Translations under genes and position numbers: made by a program
Assembly: GCA_044346445.1 (NCBI GenBank)
Contig: JBIIZD010000052.1
Coordinates: forward strand, 1 to 19,734
Origin: CAISGS01 sp044346445
GTDB taxonomy: Bacteria; Pseudomonadota; Alphaproteobacteria; Caulobacterales; Caulobacteraceae
Direction of reading: 5' to 3'
DNA length: 19,734 nucleotides
The notes under the pieces: generated by a model
Database searches by the model: none
Told to the model about the DNA's origin: nothing
Seen by the model: the letters and a program-made list of their open reading frames with translations, nothing else
In this document: one piece after another, positions 13,893 through 19,734 of the stretch
Numbering within the stretch: position 1 is the stretch's first letter
Layout of the letters: every line of letters begins with the position of its first letter

Positions 13893-16800
13893 ATGTCCCG
13901 AATGCCCGCCGCCTCGCCTCGTACGTCAGTCCCAACCATGCCCTTGAGGCTGGCCTTGCGCCGTTTGGCGGGCCTGGCTCTAGATGCGTTGGCCTTTGGC
14001 TTGGCAGCGGTGGCGGTAACAGGCTTTGTCATCAGTCTGGGCCGCCGCGAAATCGCCCGCGACCTGATCTTGTTTTATTTCCAGGAGCACGGGATTGAGG
14101 CTGAGGTCGAGATTGACCAGGTCAATGTTTCTGGGTTTACCGGTTCACTGCGACTTGGCGCAGCCGATCACCCTGACCTGCAAATCGAGAAATTCGAGAT
14201 TACCTTTGCCAAGGGCGCGATGGGCGAGTTGCAAAGTCCCCGGCATATGATTGGCGCAGTCCATTTGGTGCGGCCACGGATTGCGCTGAGCTTACAAAAT
14301 GGGCACCTAAATTTTGCCACTCTTGATCCCCTAATCAAGATATTGAGCCAACCGGATGATAAGGTGCAAGGCCCGTTGCCGCAGCCGGATGTTTTGTTGG
14401 ACAGGGCGCTGGTGACCCTAAAGACCGATAACGGCCCCATTGTTGTCCGATTGAGCGCAGCCCTTAAGGGCGCGCAAATATTGAGCCTGGATGGTCGGAT
14501 TATGCCGTTTTCGCTGACGGGCGAGGGCTTATTGCTGACGAGTGCCGGCGGACCTGTCCGCGTGCGCGCCAAAGCTGACCAGGTCAAGCTTGTTGCCAGC
14601 GTGGCGATTTCAGAATTGGTGAATGATAATCTGGGCCTGCAAGATGCCACGCTTGGCCTTGAGGCCAGCCTGCCTTATCCCGTTCCGGGCGCGCCTAGCG
14701 GTGATCAGGCGCTGCAGATCAGGGCCGGGCTCAAGTCTGGCGTGGTCAGTCACGGGGCCTGGGTAGCGCAAGAATCGGAGCTTAATCTGCGGTTCGATGG
14801 CCAATTGCAGTCGCAAGGCCAAACCCGGCACCTGCGCGGTGCCCTGTCCGTGCTTGGCCGGATGTCAGAATTGGCTTCCGATGGTGCCCTAGGCCGCGGA
14901 GCCCGATTTGCCTTGCAGGGCAAAGACCTTGGTCTGACCTGGGCTGGCGATCAGGCCTTGGTTGGTGGTCTGACCGGGCACATGGACCTTGACCAGTTGG
15001 CCCTTGGCACCAGCTATCTGGAAAACCCTCACATAGAGCTTGGCTTGAGCCATCTGTCCTTTCACCAAGACGGGCCGGACACGGCCGCAGCGGCGGAGGC
15101 TAGGTTTGCCCTGTTTGCCACACGGCTTGTGCGCGGCGGCCTTAGCCTGAACGGTTTGAGCCTGCACGCCCTAGCCCCAAGTCTGGCCTATTCCTCCGCC
15201 AATGGCGGGCTGTGGTCGCGCACGAACCTGACCGGTAGGATTGCCGCGCTTGGGGCCCGACTGGAAACGGCGGCGGGGGAGGCGGGTGGCGCGCCCGTCA
15301 GCCTCGCTAATCTCAATGCTGACTTTTCTGGCACGGCCCAGTGGCGCGACGAGGGGCCAGATATGGCTGTGATGGTGTCGGCCAAGGCGCGCGACGATAT
15401 GGACATTGCGTCTGCCCATGCCCTGATCGGCCCGTTGGCCGTCAAGTCTGGTGCACCGCTAGCCGAACAGTCCCAGGCGCTGGAAGCGGCCCTAAGCGAT
15501 TTTCAAATTCAGGCCCCCAGGGTCGCCCTGACTCTTCAGCCGCAAGGCATGCGCATCAGTCTGGTACGGCCGGTAGACCTGGTCGCAACCTCTGGCGCGC
15601 GCATTGCCTTATCCGGGCGGCCTGGTATCCCAACCTGGTCACAAGACCCAGACGGCAATCTTGATCTTAAGGCTAATCTGACCGCCACCTTGGGTGAGGC
15701 CGGGCGCGACCTTCAGGTCAGTCTTGTTGGTCAGGCCAGGGCCCAGCCCGATGGCAGCTATCGAATCGGTGGACATTTTGACTCGCCAAGGATCGATCTG
15801 GCGCGCCAGCAGGTCGGGCTAAGGTCGGCTCAAGGTGAAATCGACCTGTCGGGCGACGGTAAGGGCATGGTCAATTCCGAGATTGTTTTAACCGCAGGCC
15901 AGATGATTGATCTGGAAGATGAGCGCCGGTTTGAGCCCTTAAACCTCAAGGGGCAGGCCAGTCTCGGCCAGGGGACCTTGCGCGCCAGGATGTTTGCCAC
16001 CACCCGTGCCGGGCAAAGGCTAGGCAAGCTGTCCTTGCGCCACATCTTGGCCTCAGGTTCGGGCGAGGCGGTGATCGAGGCCAAGGATCTGGTGTTTGCC
16101 AATCCAGGCCTTCAGCCACGCGACATTTCACCCATGATCAGGGCCTTGTCGCGCGCGAGCGGCCGGGCTGATTTTACCGGGCGGTTTGACTGGACCCGCG
16201 CCGCCTCGACCAGCGAGGGTGTCTTGCAGGTGAAAGGCCTCAATGCCCAAACCCCGGTAGGCGCGGTCACTCAGGGTCATATGGACATTAAATTCACCAG
16301 CCTTAGCCCGCTGGTCACTGGAACGGGCCAAACCGTTGGCGCGCAGAGGCTGGGCTTTAGTCCGCCCTTGACGGCGCTTAATGGGCTTTTTTCAATCGGC
16401 CCGGATGCCCTGATGCTTCAGGTTGGGGCGGCAGATTGGGCTGGTGGACGGGTATGGCTGGAACCAAGCCGCGTACCGCTGGACCGGGCCGAGGGTCTGT
16501 CTGGTAGTCTGGTGCTGGACGGTGTGGATCTGGGTCAGGTCTTGGCCGCCTCGCCCCTGGCCGGTCAGGTCAAGATCACGGCCATTGTCGATGGTACACT
16601 TCCGTTCGAGCTTAAAAATGGCGTTGTCCGGATTAGCGGCGGTCAAATGGCAGCGCGCGGCGCGGGCCGATTGTCTATTGCGCGCACAGCCCTTAGCGGG
16701 CTGCAGACCGGCAAAGCGACGGCAAGCGCTTCAGGCACGGCCGGTCCGGCCGCGCCCTTGGCCGGCAATGCTATTCAGGACTTTGCTTATCAGGCGATGG

Positions 16801-17111
16801 AAAACCTTGCCTTTGACAGCCTTGATGCCCGTATTGACAGCCTTCCGGGTGCTAGGCTTGGACTGGTGTTTCATATCAAGGGTCGCAATGATCCGGAAAA
16901 AGATATTCCGGCCAAGATTGCCTTGCGCGATCTTGTCACTGGCAGGGCTTTTGACAAGCCAATTGCCCTGCCCAAGGGGACCCCAATTGATTTAACCCTA
17001 GATACGTCTCTTAATTTTGGTGATTTGATCAAGGCCGCCCAACAGGCGTTTGACCGCCATGCCAAGGATGATACCCCGCCAACCAACCGTTCAGTTCCTG
17101 TTCAGCCCTGA
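13893..17111 (+). CDS. ydbH: YdbH-like AsmA-type envelope protein (intermembrane phospholipid transport family)
   Basis: This 1,072-residue protein has one N-terminal membrane anchor (about residues 26-49: AGLALDALAFGLAAVAVTGF). The long periplasmic remainder consists of repeating short beta strands, as in AsmA/TamB/YhdP-like bridge proteins. The call rests on this architecture, on the C-terminal part (residues about 960-1050, KGTPIDLTLDTSLNFGDLI), and above all on the two genes that follow, which match YnbE and YdbL. In E. coli YdbH acts with YnbE and YdbL in moving phospholipids between inner and outer membranes. E. coli YdbH is about 880 residues, so this one is longer. The ATG at 13893 has AGGG seven bases upstream; an inner ATG 45 bases on is possible. 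Confidence 0.8.
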   Translation: MSRMPAASPRTSVPTMPLRLALRRLAGLALDALAFGLAAVAVTGFVISLGRREIARDLILFYFQEHGIEAEVEIDQVNVSGFTGSLRLGAADHPDLQIEKFEITFAKGAMGELQSPRHMIGAVHLVRPRIALSLQNGHLNFATLDPLIKILSQPDDKVQGPLPQPDVLLDRALVTLKTDNGPIVVRLSAALKGAQILSLDGRIMPFSLTGEGLLLTSAGGPVRVRAKADQVKLVASVAISELVNDNLGLQDATLGLEASLPYPVPGAPSGDQALQIRAGLKSGVVSHGAWVAQESELNLRFDGQLQSQGQTRHLRGALSVLGRMSELASDGALGRGARFALQGKDLGLTWAGDQALVGGLTGHMDLDQLALGTSYLENPHIELGLSHLSFHQDGPDTAAAAEARFALFATRLVRGGLSLNGLSLHALAPSLAYSSANGGLWSRTNLTGRIAALGARLETAAGEAGGAPVSLANLNADFSGTAQWRDEGPDMAVMVSAKARDDMDIASAHALIGPLAVKSGAPLAEQSQALEAALSDFQIQAPRVALTLQPQGMRISLVRPVDLVATSGARIALSGRPGIPTWSQDPDGNLDLKANLTATLGEAGRDLQVSLVGQARAQPDGSYRIGGHFDSPRIDLARQQVGLRSAQGEIDLSGDGKGMVNSEIVLTAGQMIDLEDERRFEPLNLKGQASLGQGTLRARMFATTRAGQRLGKLSLRHILASGSGEAVIEAKDLVFANPGLQPRDISPMIRALSRASGRADFTGRFDWTRAASTSEGVLQVKGLNAQTPVGAVTQGHMDIKFTSLSPLVTGTGQTVGAQRLGFSPPLTALNGLFSIGPDALMLQVGAADWAGGRVWLEPSRVPLDRAEGLSGSLVLDGVDLGQVLAASPLAGQVKITAIVDGTLPFELKNGVVRISGGQMAARGAGRLSIARTALSGLQTGKATASASGTAGPAAPLAGNAIQDFAYQAMENLAFDSLDARIDSLPGARLGLVFHIKGRNDPEKDIPAKIALRDLVTGRAFDKPIALPKGTPIDLTLDTSLNFGDLIKAAQQAFDRHAKDDTPPTNRSVPVQP

Positions 17112-17129
17112 TCAGGTCTGATCGCGACT

Positions 17130-17137
17130 AGGAGGAG
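17130..17137 (+). promoter_or_regulatory. Ribosome binding site of the ynbE-like gene
   Basis: AGGAGGAG lies 9 bases before the ATG at 17147 and 3 bases before a TTG at 17141. The spacing supports the ATG as the start. Confidence 0.65.
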
Positions 17138-17146
17138 ATATTGATT

Positions 17147-17353
17147 ATGCCCATTGGTAATCCCAAAAACCTTGGCGTGGCCAAGGCTGTGCTCGTCGCC
17201 GTTTTGGTTGGCCTCGGTCTTGTCGCCTGTGCTCCGACCATCCGCATTAAGGTCGATCCGATATCGATTTATGCCAAGCTCGATGCCGATGTGCGCATTC
17301 GGCTGGACAAGGAGGTCCAGGCCTTGATCCAGCAAAACCCTAACCTTTTCTAA
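17147..17353 (+). CDS. ynbE: YnbE-like small lipoprotein
   Basis: This 68-residue protein has a hydrophobic signal (AVLVAVLVGLGLVACAP) ending in the lipobox LVAC, so it should be an outer-membrane lipoprotein. The mature part, about 40 residues, has the YnbE-like pattern: CAPTIRIKVDPISIYAKLDADVRI, followed by a short charged helix (RLDKEVQALIQ). In E. coli, YnbE sits in the outer membrane and joins YdbH to complete the lipid-transport bridge. It lies 35 bases after the ydbH-like gene and 29 bases before the ydbL-like gene. Codon use matches its neighbours. Confidence 0.85.
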   Translation: MPIGNPKNLGVAKAVLVAVLVGLGLVACAPTIRIKVDPISIYAKLDADVRIRLDKEVQALIQQNPNLF

Positions 17354-17382
17354 TCTGCGATATTTGGCCCAGGAGGGCAATT

Positions 17383-17799
17383 ATGACCCAAGTCCAAGTT
17401 TCCGTTTCCCGCCCTTTGCTATCTAGCCTGTTTGCGGCGGCTGTTTTGACCCTTGCGCCCGTTTCTGCCGGTCTTGCTGTCTCGGTTATGGCAATCGGTC
17501 CGGCCAAGGCCGATGCTGCTACTGCCAAGGCCTTGATTGATGCGGCCAAGCTACGTGGCCTAGTTGGCGAGCAAGGCGACGGCTTTTTAGGGTTTGTCCA
17601 GCAGGTCAGCCCCGATCCTGACCTGCAGGCCGCCCTAGACGAGATCAATGCGGGCCGGGCGGCGGTCTATCGTGAAACCGCGGCCAAGACCGGTGTTGCG
17701 CCTGATGCCGCAGGACAGGCGGTCGCTGCCCAACTTATCGGTAAGGTGCCGGCGGGGCAGTTTTACCGGCCCTTGGGCGGGGCATGGACGCGCAAATAG
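17383..17799 (+). CDS. ydbL: YdbL-like DUF1318 periplasmic protein
   Basis: This 138-residue protein has an N-terminal signal peptide of about 43-45 residues (ending near GPAKADA). The mature domain of about 95 residues is DUF1318/YdbL-like: AKALIDAAKLRGLVGEQGDGFLG, then EINAGRAAVYRETAAKTGV and a C-terminal GQFYRPLGGAWTRK. A strong AGGAGG at 17371-17376 lies six bases before the ATG. In E. coli YdbL is a periplasmic protein that modulates the YdbH-YnbE complex. The conserved order ydbH-ynbE-ydbL supports all three calls. The signal region is long for a Sec signal, and an inner start cannot be excluded. Confidence 0.87.
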   Translation: MTQVQVSVSRPLLSSLFAAAVLTLAPVSAGLAVSVMAIGPAKADAATAKALIDAAKLRGLVGEQGDGFLGFVQQVSPDPDLQAALDEINAGRAAVYRETAAKTGVAPDAAGQAVAAQLIGKVPAGQFYRPLGGAWTRK

Positions 17800-17859
17800 C
17801 AACGATCTGAGATTGGCGATTTTGGCAAATCAGGCCATGATTAACCCCTGAATGCATAA

Positions 17860-18540
17860 ATGGGGGCTGACCTGACCATGACCAATCTTGCCTCTGATCT
17901 TGAGCCGGTTGGAGCCGCTGAGTTGGCGGCGCACCTGGCGGCGCGGCTTTGCCATGATGTTATCAGTCCAGCCAGCGCCATTGTGTCTGGGCTTGACCTG
18001 CTTGAAGATCCCTCAGCGCAGGATATGCGCGCTGAGGCCATGGAACTGGTGTCCAGCAGTGCGCGCAAACTGGTTGAGATGCTGGCCTTTATTCGGGTGG
18101 CCTATGGCGCCTCGGCCACGGCCGAATTATTTGATGCAAGAGAATTGGAAGGCCTGACACGGGGCTTGTTCAGCCACGTGCGGCCCGATTTGGAATGGGC
18201 CGTCACCTTGCCTCAACTGCCTAAGCCGGCGGCTCGGGTCTTGTTGAACCTTGCCATGATTGCCATTGGCGTGCTGCCATCTGGAGGTTTGGCCCGGCTG
18301 GGCGTGCAACAGCTCGGAACATCGATTGTGATCAGCCTTGAGGCGACAGGCCAAAGGGTGCGAATGCGGCCTGAAGTGCTAAGTGGATTGCGGGGCGAAC
18401 CCAAGGGTCAAAGCGTTGGCGGACACTGGGTTCAGGCCTATTATTTGCAGGCCTTGCTGAAAGATGCGGGCGGGCTAATGGAGTTGGTCGAAGGCGAAGG
18501 TCGGGTTGCAATCCTTGCCCGCCTGCCGAGCCAAGCCTAA
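17860..18540 (+). CDS. chpT: Histidine phosphotransferase ChpT
   Basis: This 226-residue protein is about the length of Caulobacter ChpT. The dimerisation helix carries the phospho-accepting histidine (H32) in LAARLCHDVISPASAI, which is the ChpT signature. The C-terminal half is a degenerate HATPase-like fold without ATP-binding motifs. ChpT passes phosphate from the hybrid kinase CckA to the response regulators CtrA and CpdR, so it controls cell-cycle and motility programmes in Alphaproteobacteria. Two in-frame ATGs, 17860 and 17878, are possible and neither has a clear Shine-Dalgarno, so the message may start near the ATG. Neighbours downstream are a CheY-like receiver and CheR, an arrangement I recall from Caulobacter. 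Confidence 0.92.
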   Translation: MGADLTMTNLASDLEPVGAAELAAHLAARLCHDVISPASAIVSGLDLLEDPSAQDMRAEAMELVSSSARKLVEMLAFIRVAYGASATAELFDARELEGLTRGLFSHVRPDLEWAVTLPQLPKPAARVLLNLAMIAIGVLPSGGLARLGVQQLGTSIVISLEATGQRVRMRPEVLSGLRGEPKGQSVGGHWVQAYYLQALLKDAGGLMELVEGEGRVAILARLPSQA

Positions 18541-18642
18541 CTCTCAAAAAGTGGGTTTGATTACCTAACAAATTCAAAAAATTAAAACCCCTCCTTAACC
18601 AAACCTGCGGCAAAACATGTTTGGGGTTGTGGAGGCGCAGGC
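18541..18642 (+). promoter_or_regulatory. AT-rich leader upstream of the response regulator gene
   Basis: This 102-base gap is unusually AT-rich at 18541-18600 and is the most likely promoter region in the right-hand part of the window. A weak TTGATT (18557-18562) is followed about 17 bases later by AATTAA. Two TTAA boxes (18582-18585 and 18595-18598) recall a CtrA site but stand nine bases apart instead of seven. A small hairpin (CCAAAC at 18599-18604, GTTTGG at 18619-18624) precedes the ribosome site GGAGG at 18631-18635. Confidence 0.35.
18631..18635 (+). promoter_or_regulatory. Ribosome binding site supporting a GTG start
   Basis: GGAGG lies seven bases before the GTG at 18643. It supports that GTG as the start of the receiver protein, since no ATG is available before the first beta strand. 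Confidence 0.7.
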
Positions 18643-19008
18643 GTGAGGACCAGTCTGGTTGTTGATGACAGTCGTGTCATCCGAAAGGTCGCTCGGCGGA
18701 TCCTTGAGGGAATGGGCTTTGAGGTGGCCGAGGCCAGTGATGGCCATGAGGCCATGATCTGGTGCCGGGCGACCATGCCCGATGCCATATTGCTGGACTG
18801 GAACATGCCCGTGCTCAGCGGTTTGGATTTCGTGCGCCAATTGCGTCAGCAGCCCGGCGGCCAGCAGCCCGTCGTAGTGTTTTGCACAATCGAGAACGAC
18901 AAGGAACACGTGGTGGCAGCGCTCGATGCCGGGGCCGATGAATATGTGATGAAGCCGTTTGACGGCGATGTGATTCGCGCCAAGTTTGCGGCGGTAGGTC
19001 TGATATGA
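18643..19008 (+). CDS. Single-domain CheY-like response regulator
   Basis: This 121-residue receiver domain has no output domain. It starts at GTG with GGAGG seven bases upstream. All phosphorylation residues are present: acidic pair D8 and D9 (SLVVDDSRVIRK), phospho-acceptor D52 (ILLDWNMPVLSGLDF), T82 (VVVFCTIEND) and K104 (ADEYVMKPFDGD). It should therefore be a working phosphate switch acting through protein contacts. Its stop overlaps the cheR start by four bases (ATGA), so the two are translationally coupled. Possible roles are a CheY of an accessory chemotaxis-type pathway, or a receiver that trades phosphate with ChpT next door. The sequence does not decide between them. Confidence 0.93.
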   Translation: MRTSLVVDDSRVIRKVARRILEGMGFEVAEASDGHEAMIWCRATMPDAILLDWNMPVLSGLDFVRQLRQQPGGQQPVVVFCTIENDKEHVVAALDAGADEYVMKPFDGDVIRAKFAAVGLI

Positions 19009-19734
19009 CACCCCAATCCTTGGCGCTTGTGCGCGTGATCGTCCAGTCTCGCACCGGTGTTGTGATTGACCCTGATCGTCAGTATCTGATCCAACATAGT
19101 TTGGCCGCGGTGGCCCGCCGCGAAGGCTTTGACTCCGTTGAGGCCCTGCTCGCGGCAATTCGAGTGCAACGCGAGGCGCGCTTGATGTGGGCTGTGGCCG
19201 ATGCCATGAGCCCGACTGAGTCTGCATTTTTTCGTGACGGGATACCGTTCAACCAGTTTCGTGACGTGCTCTTGCCCAGTCTGGCCGCCGCCGGCCAACC
19301 CGGTCCGATCAAGGTTTGGAGCGCGGGCTGCGGCGCGGGTGAGGAGCCCTATTCGTTGGCCATGATTATCGATGCCGAACAGGACAAATATCCTTCTAAC
19401 CCCGTTGAAATCTATGCCTCTGACCTATCCGATCGGTGCCTGGCCAAGGCCCAGGCCGGGATATACACTCAGGCTGATATCCAGCGTGGTCTGCCAGCAC
19501 GCTATCTGGTCCAGCATTTTACCAAGCGTGATGAATTTTGGCACCTATCGGTCAGCATCCGCAGGCGGGTGCGATGGCGGCGGTTGAACCTAATTGCTGA
19601 CCTAGGCGCGGTCGGGCGCTTTGATGTTGTTTTCTGTCGCTATGTACTTGAAGCCTTTGATGGCCCGACCCGCAAAAAAGTGCTTGAGCAATTGGCGGGG
19701 GTGCTTAATCCCAATGGCTATCTGGTGCTTGGTG
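19005..19734 (+). CDS. cheR: CheR-type protein-glutamate O-methyltransferase (3' end outside window)
   Basis: The frame opens at the ATG overlapping the response-regulator stop and stays open to the window edge, giving 243 residues; CheR proteins have about 270-290, so it is nearly complete. An N-terminal helical domain (1-65) is followed by the SAM-dependent methyltransferase fold. Marks are TESAFFRDGIPFNQFRDVLLP, the SAM loop VWSAGCGAGEEPYSLAM (usually SAGCSTGEEPYSLAM), IYASDLSDRCLAKAQAGIY and DVVFCRYVLEAFD (usually FCRNVLIYFD). The family methylates glutamates of chemoreceptors using S-adenosylmethionine. Several motif positions differ from the standard enzyme, so it may serve a sensory pathway other than swimming chemotaxis. 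No cheA, cheW or receptor gene is within the window. Confidence 0.9.
   Translation, partial: MTPQSLALVRVIVQSRTGVVIDPDRQYLIQHSLAAVARREGFDSVEALLAAIRVQREARLMWAVADAMSPTESAFFRDGIPFNQFRDVLLPSLAAAGQPGPIKVWSAGCGAGEEPYSLAMIIDAEQDKYPSNPVEIYASDLSDRCLAKAQAGIYTQADIQRGLPARYLVQHFTKRDEFWHLSVSIRRRVRWRRLNLIADLGAVGRFDVVFCRYVLEAFDGPTRKKVLEQLAGVLNPNGYLVLG

Noticed and set aside
17141..17146. TTG start for the ynbE-like gene
   Set aside because: It lies only three bases after the Shine-Dalgarno; the ATG at 17147 is better spaced.
18582..18598. CtrA binding site (TTAA-N7-TTAA)
   Set aside because: The two TTAA boxes are separated by nine bases, not seven, so the consensus is not met. It is kept only as a remark in the leader entry.
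18595..19227. 210-codon minus-strand open frame
   Set aside because: It lies opposite the response regulator and cheR, both clearly real, and its translation resembles no protein family.
1..19734. tRNA/rRNA genes, CRISPR arrays, insertion sequences, intrinsic terminators
   Set aside because: I looked on both strands and found no cloverleaf, regular repeat-spacer pattern, transposase, terminal inverted repeats, or GC-hairpin with T-run that I could support.

Overview
The window reads as a chromosomal segment of an alphaproteobacterium, most likely of the Caulobacterales/Hyphomonadaceae type. The strongest clue is a histidine phosphotransferase of the ChpT family (CtrA phosphorelay) followed by a CheY-like receiver and a CheR methyltransferase. 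Genes are packed almost end to end, with moderate GC, many 1- to 4-nt overlaps, and no tRNA, rRNA, insertion sequence, phage gene or CRISPR array.

Left third (1-7,581), molybdenum-cofactor island: the 3' end of xdhC on the + strand, then a tight minus-strand operon transcribed moaA-moaD-moaE-moaB-moaC-moeA, which covers every step from GTP to molybdate insertion. Divergent from moaA, only 29 bp away, is a MocA-type cytidylyltransferase. It runs tail to tail into iorB, which with iorA encodes a two-subunit molybdenum hydroxylase of the isoquinoline 1-oxidoreductase type. The large subunit carries a Tat signal that also has a lipobox. MocA (CMP attachment) and XdhC (cofactor chaperone) are what such an enzyme needs, so the island appears to hold an enzyme plus its own cofactor supply.

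Middle (7,582-13,846), metabolic block: a siroheme-synthase N-terminal-type protein whose C-terminus is a short, decayed relic of the uroporphyrinogen methyltransferase domain. Next is a minus-strand set transcribed CoA-transferase/hydrolase-family protein, GntR/HutC regulator, MHS-type major facilitator with a large periplasmic insert. An amidase is transcribed divergently from the CoA-transferase gene. The last four genes look like a small regulated uptake and catabolism module whose substrate cannot be told from sequence. The CoA-transferase-like protein lacks the glutamate expected to be catalytic.

Right third (13,847-19,734), envelope and signalling: a YdbH-like AsmA-type envelope protein with its usual partners, a YnbE-like lipoprotein and a YdbL-like DUF1318 protein. 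These are followed by chpT, a single-domain response regulator with a GTG start, and a CheR that runs off the right edge.

No wholly new system is obvious. The points most worth a second look are the active-site loss in the CoA-transferase homologue, the decayed CysG C-terminus, the periplasmic insert of the transporter, three convergent gene pairs that share stop-codon bases, and a strongly over-represented 7-mer (GGCCTTG/CAAGGCC).
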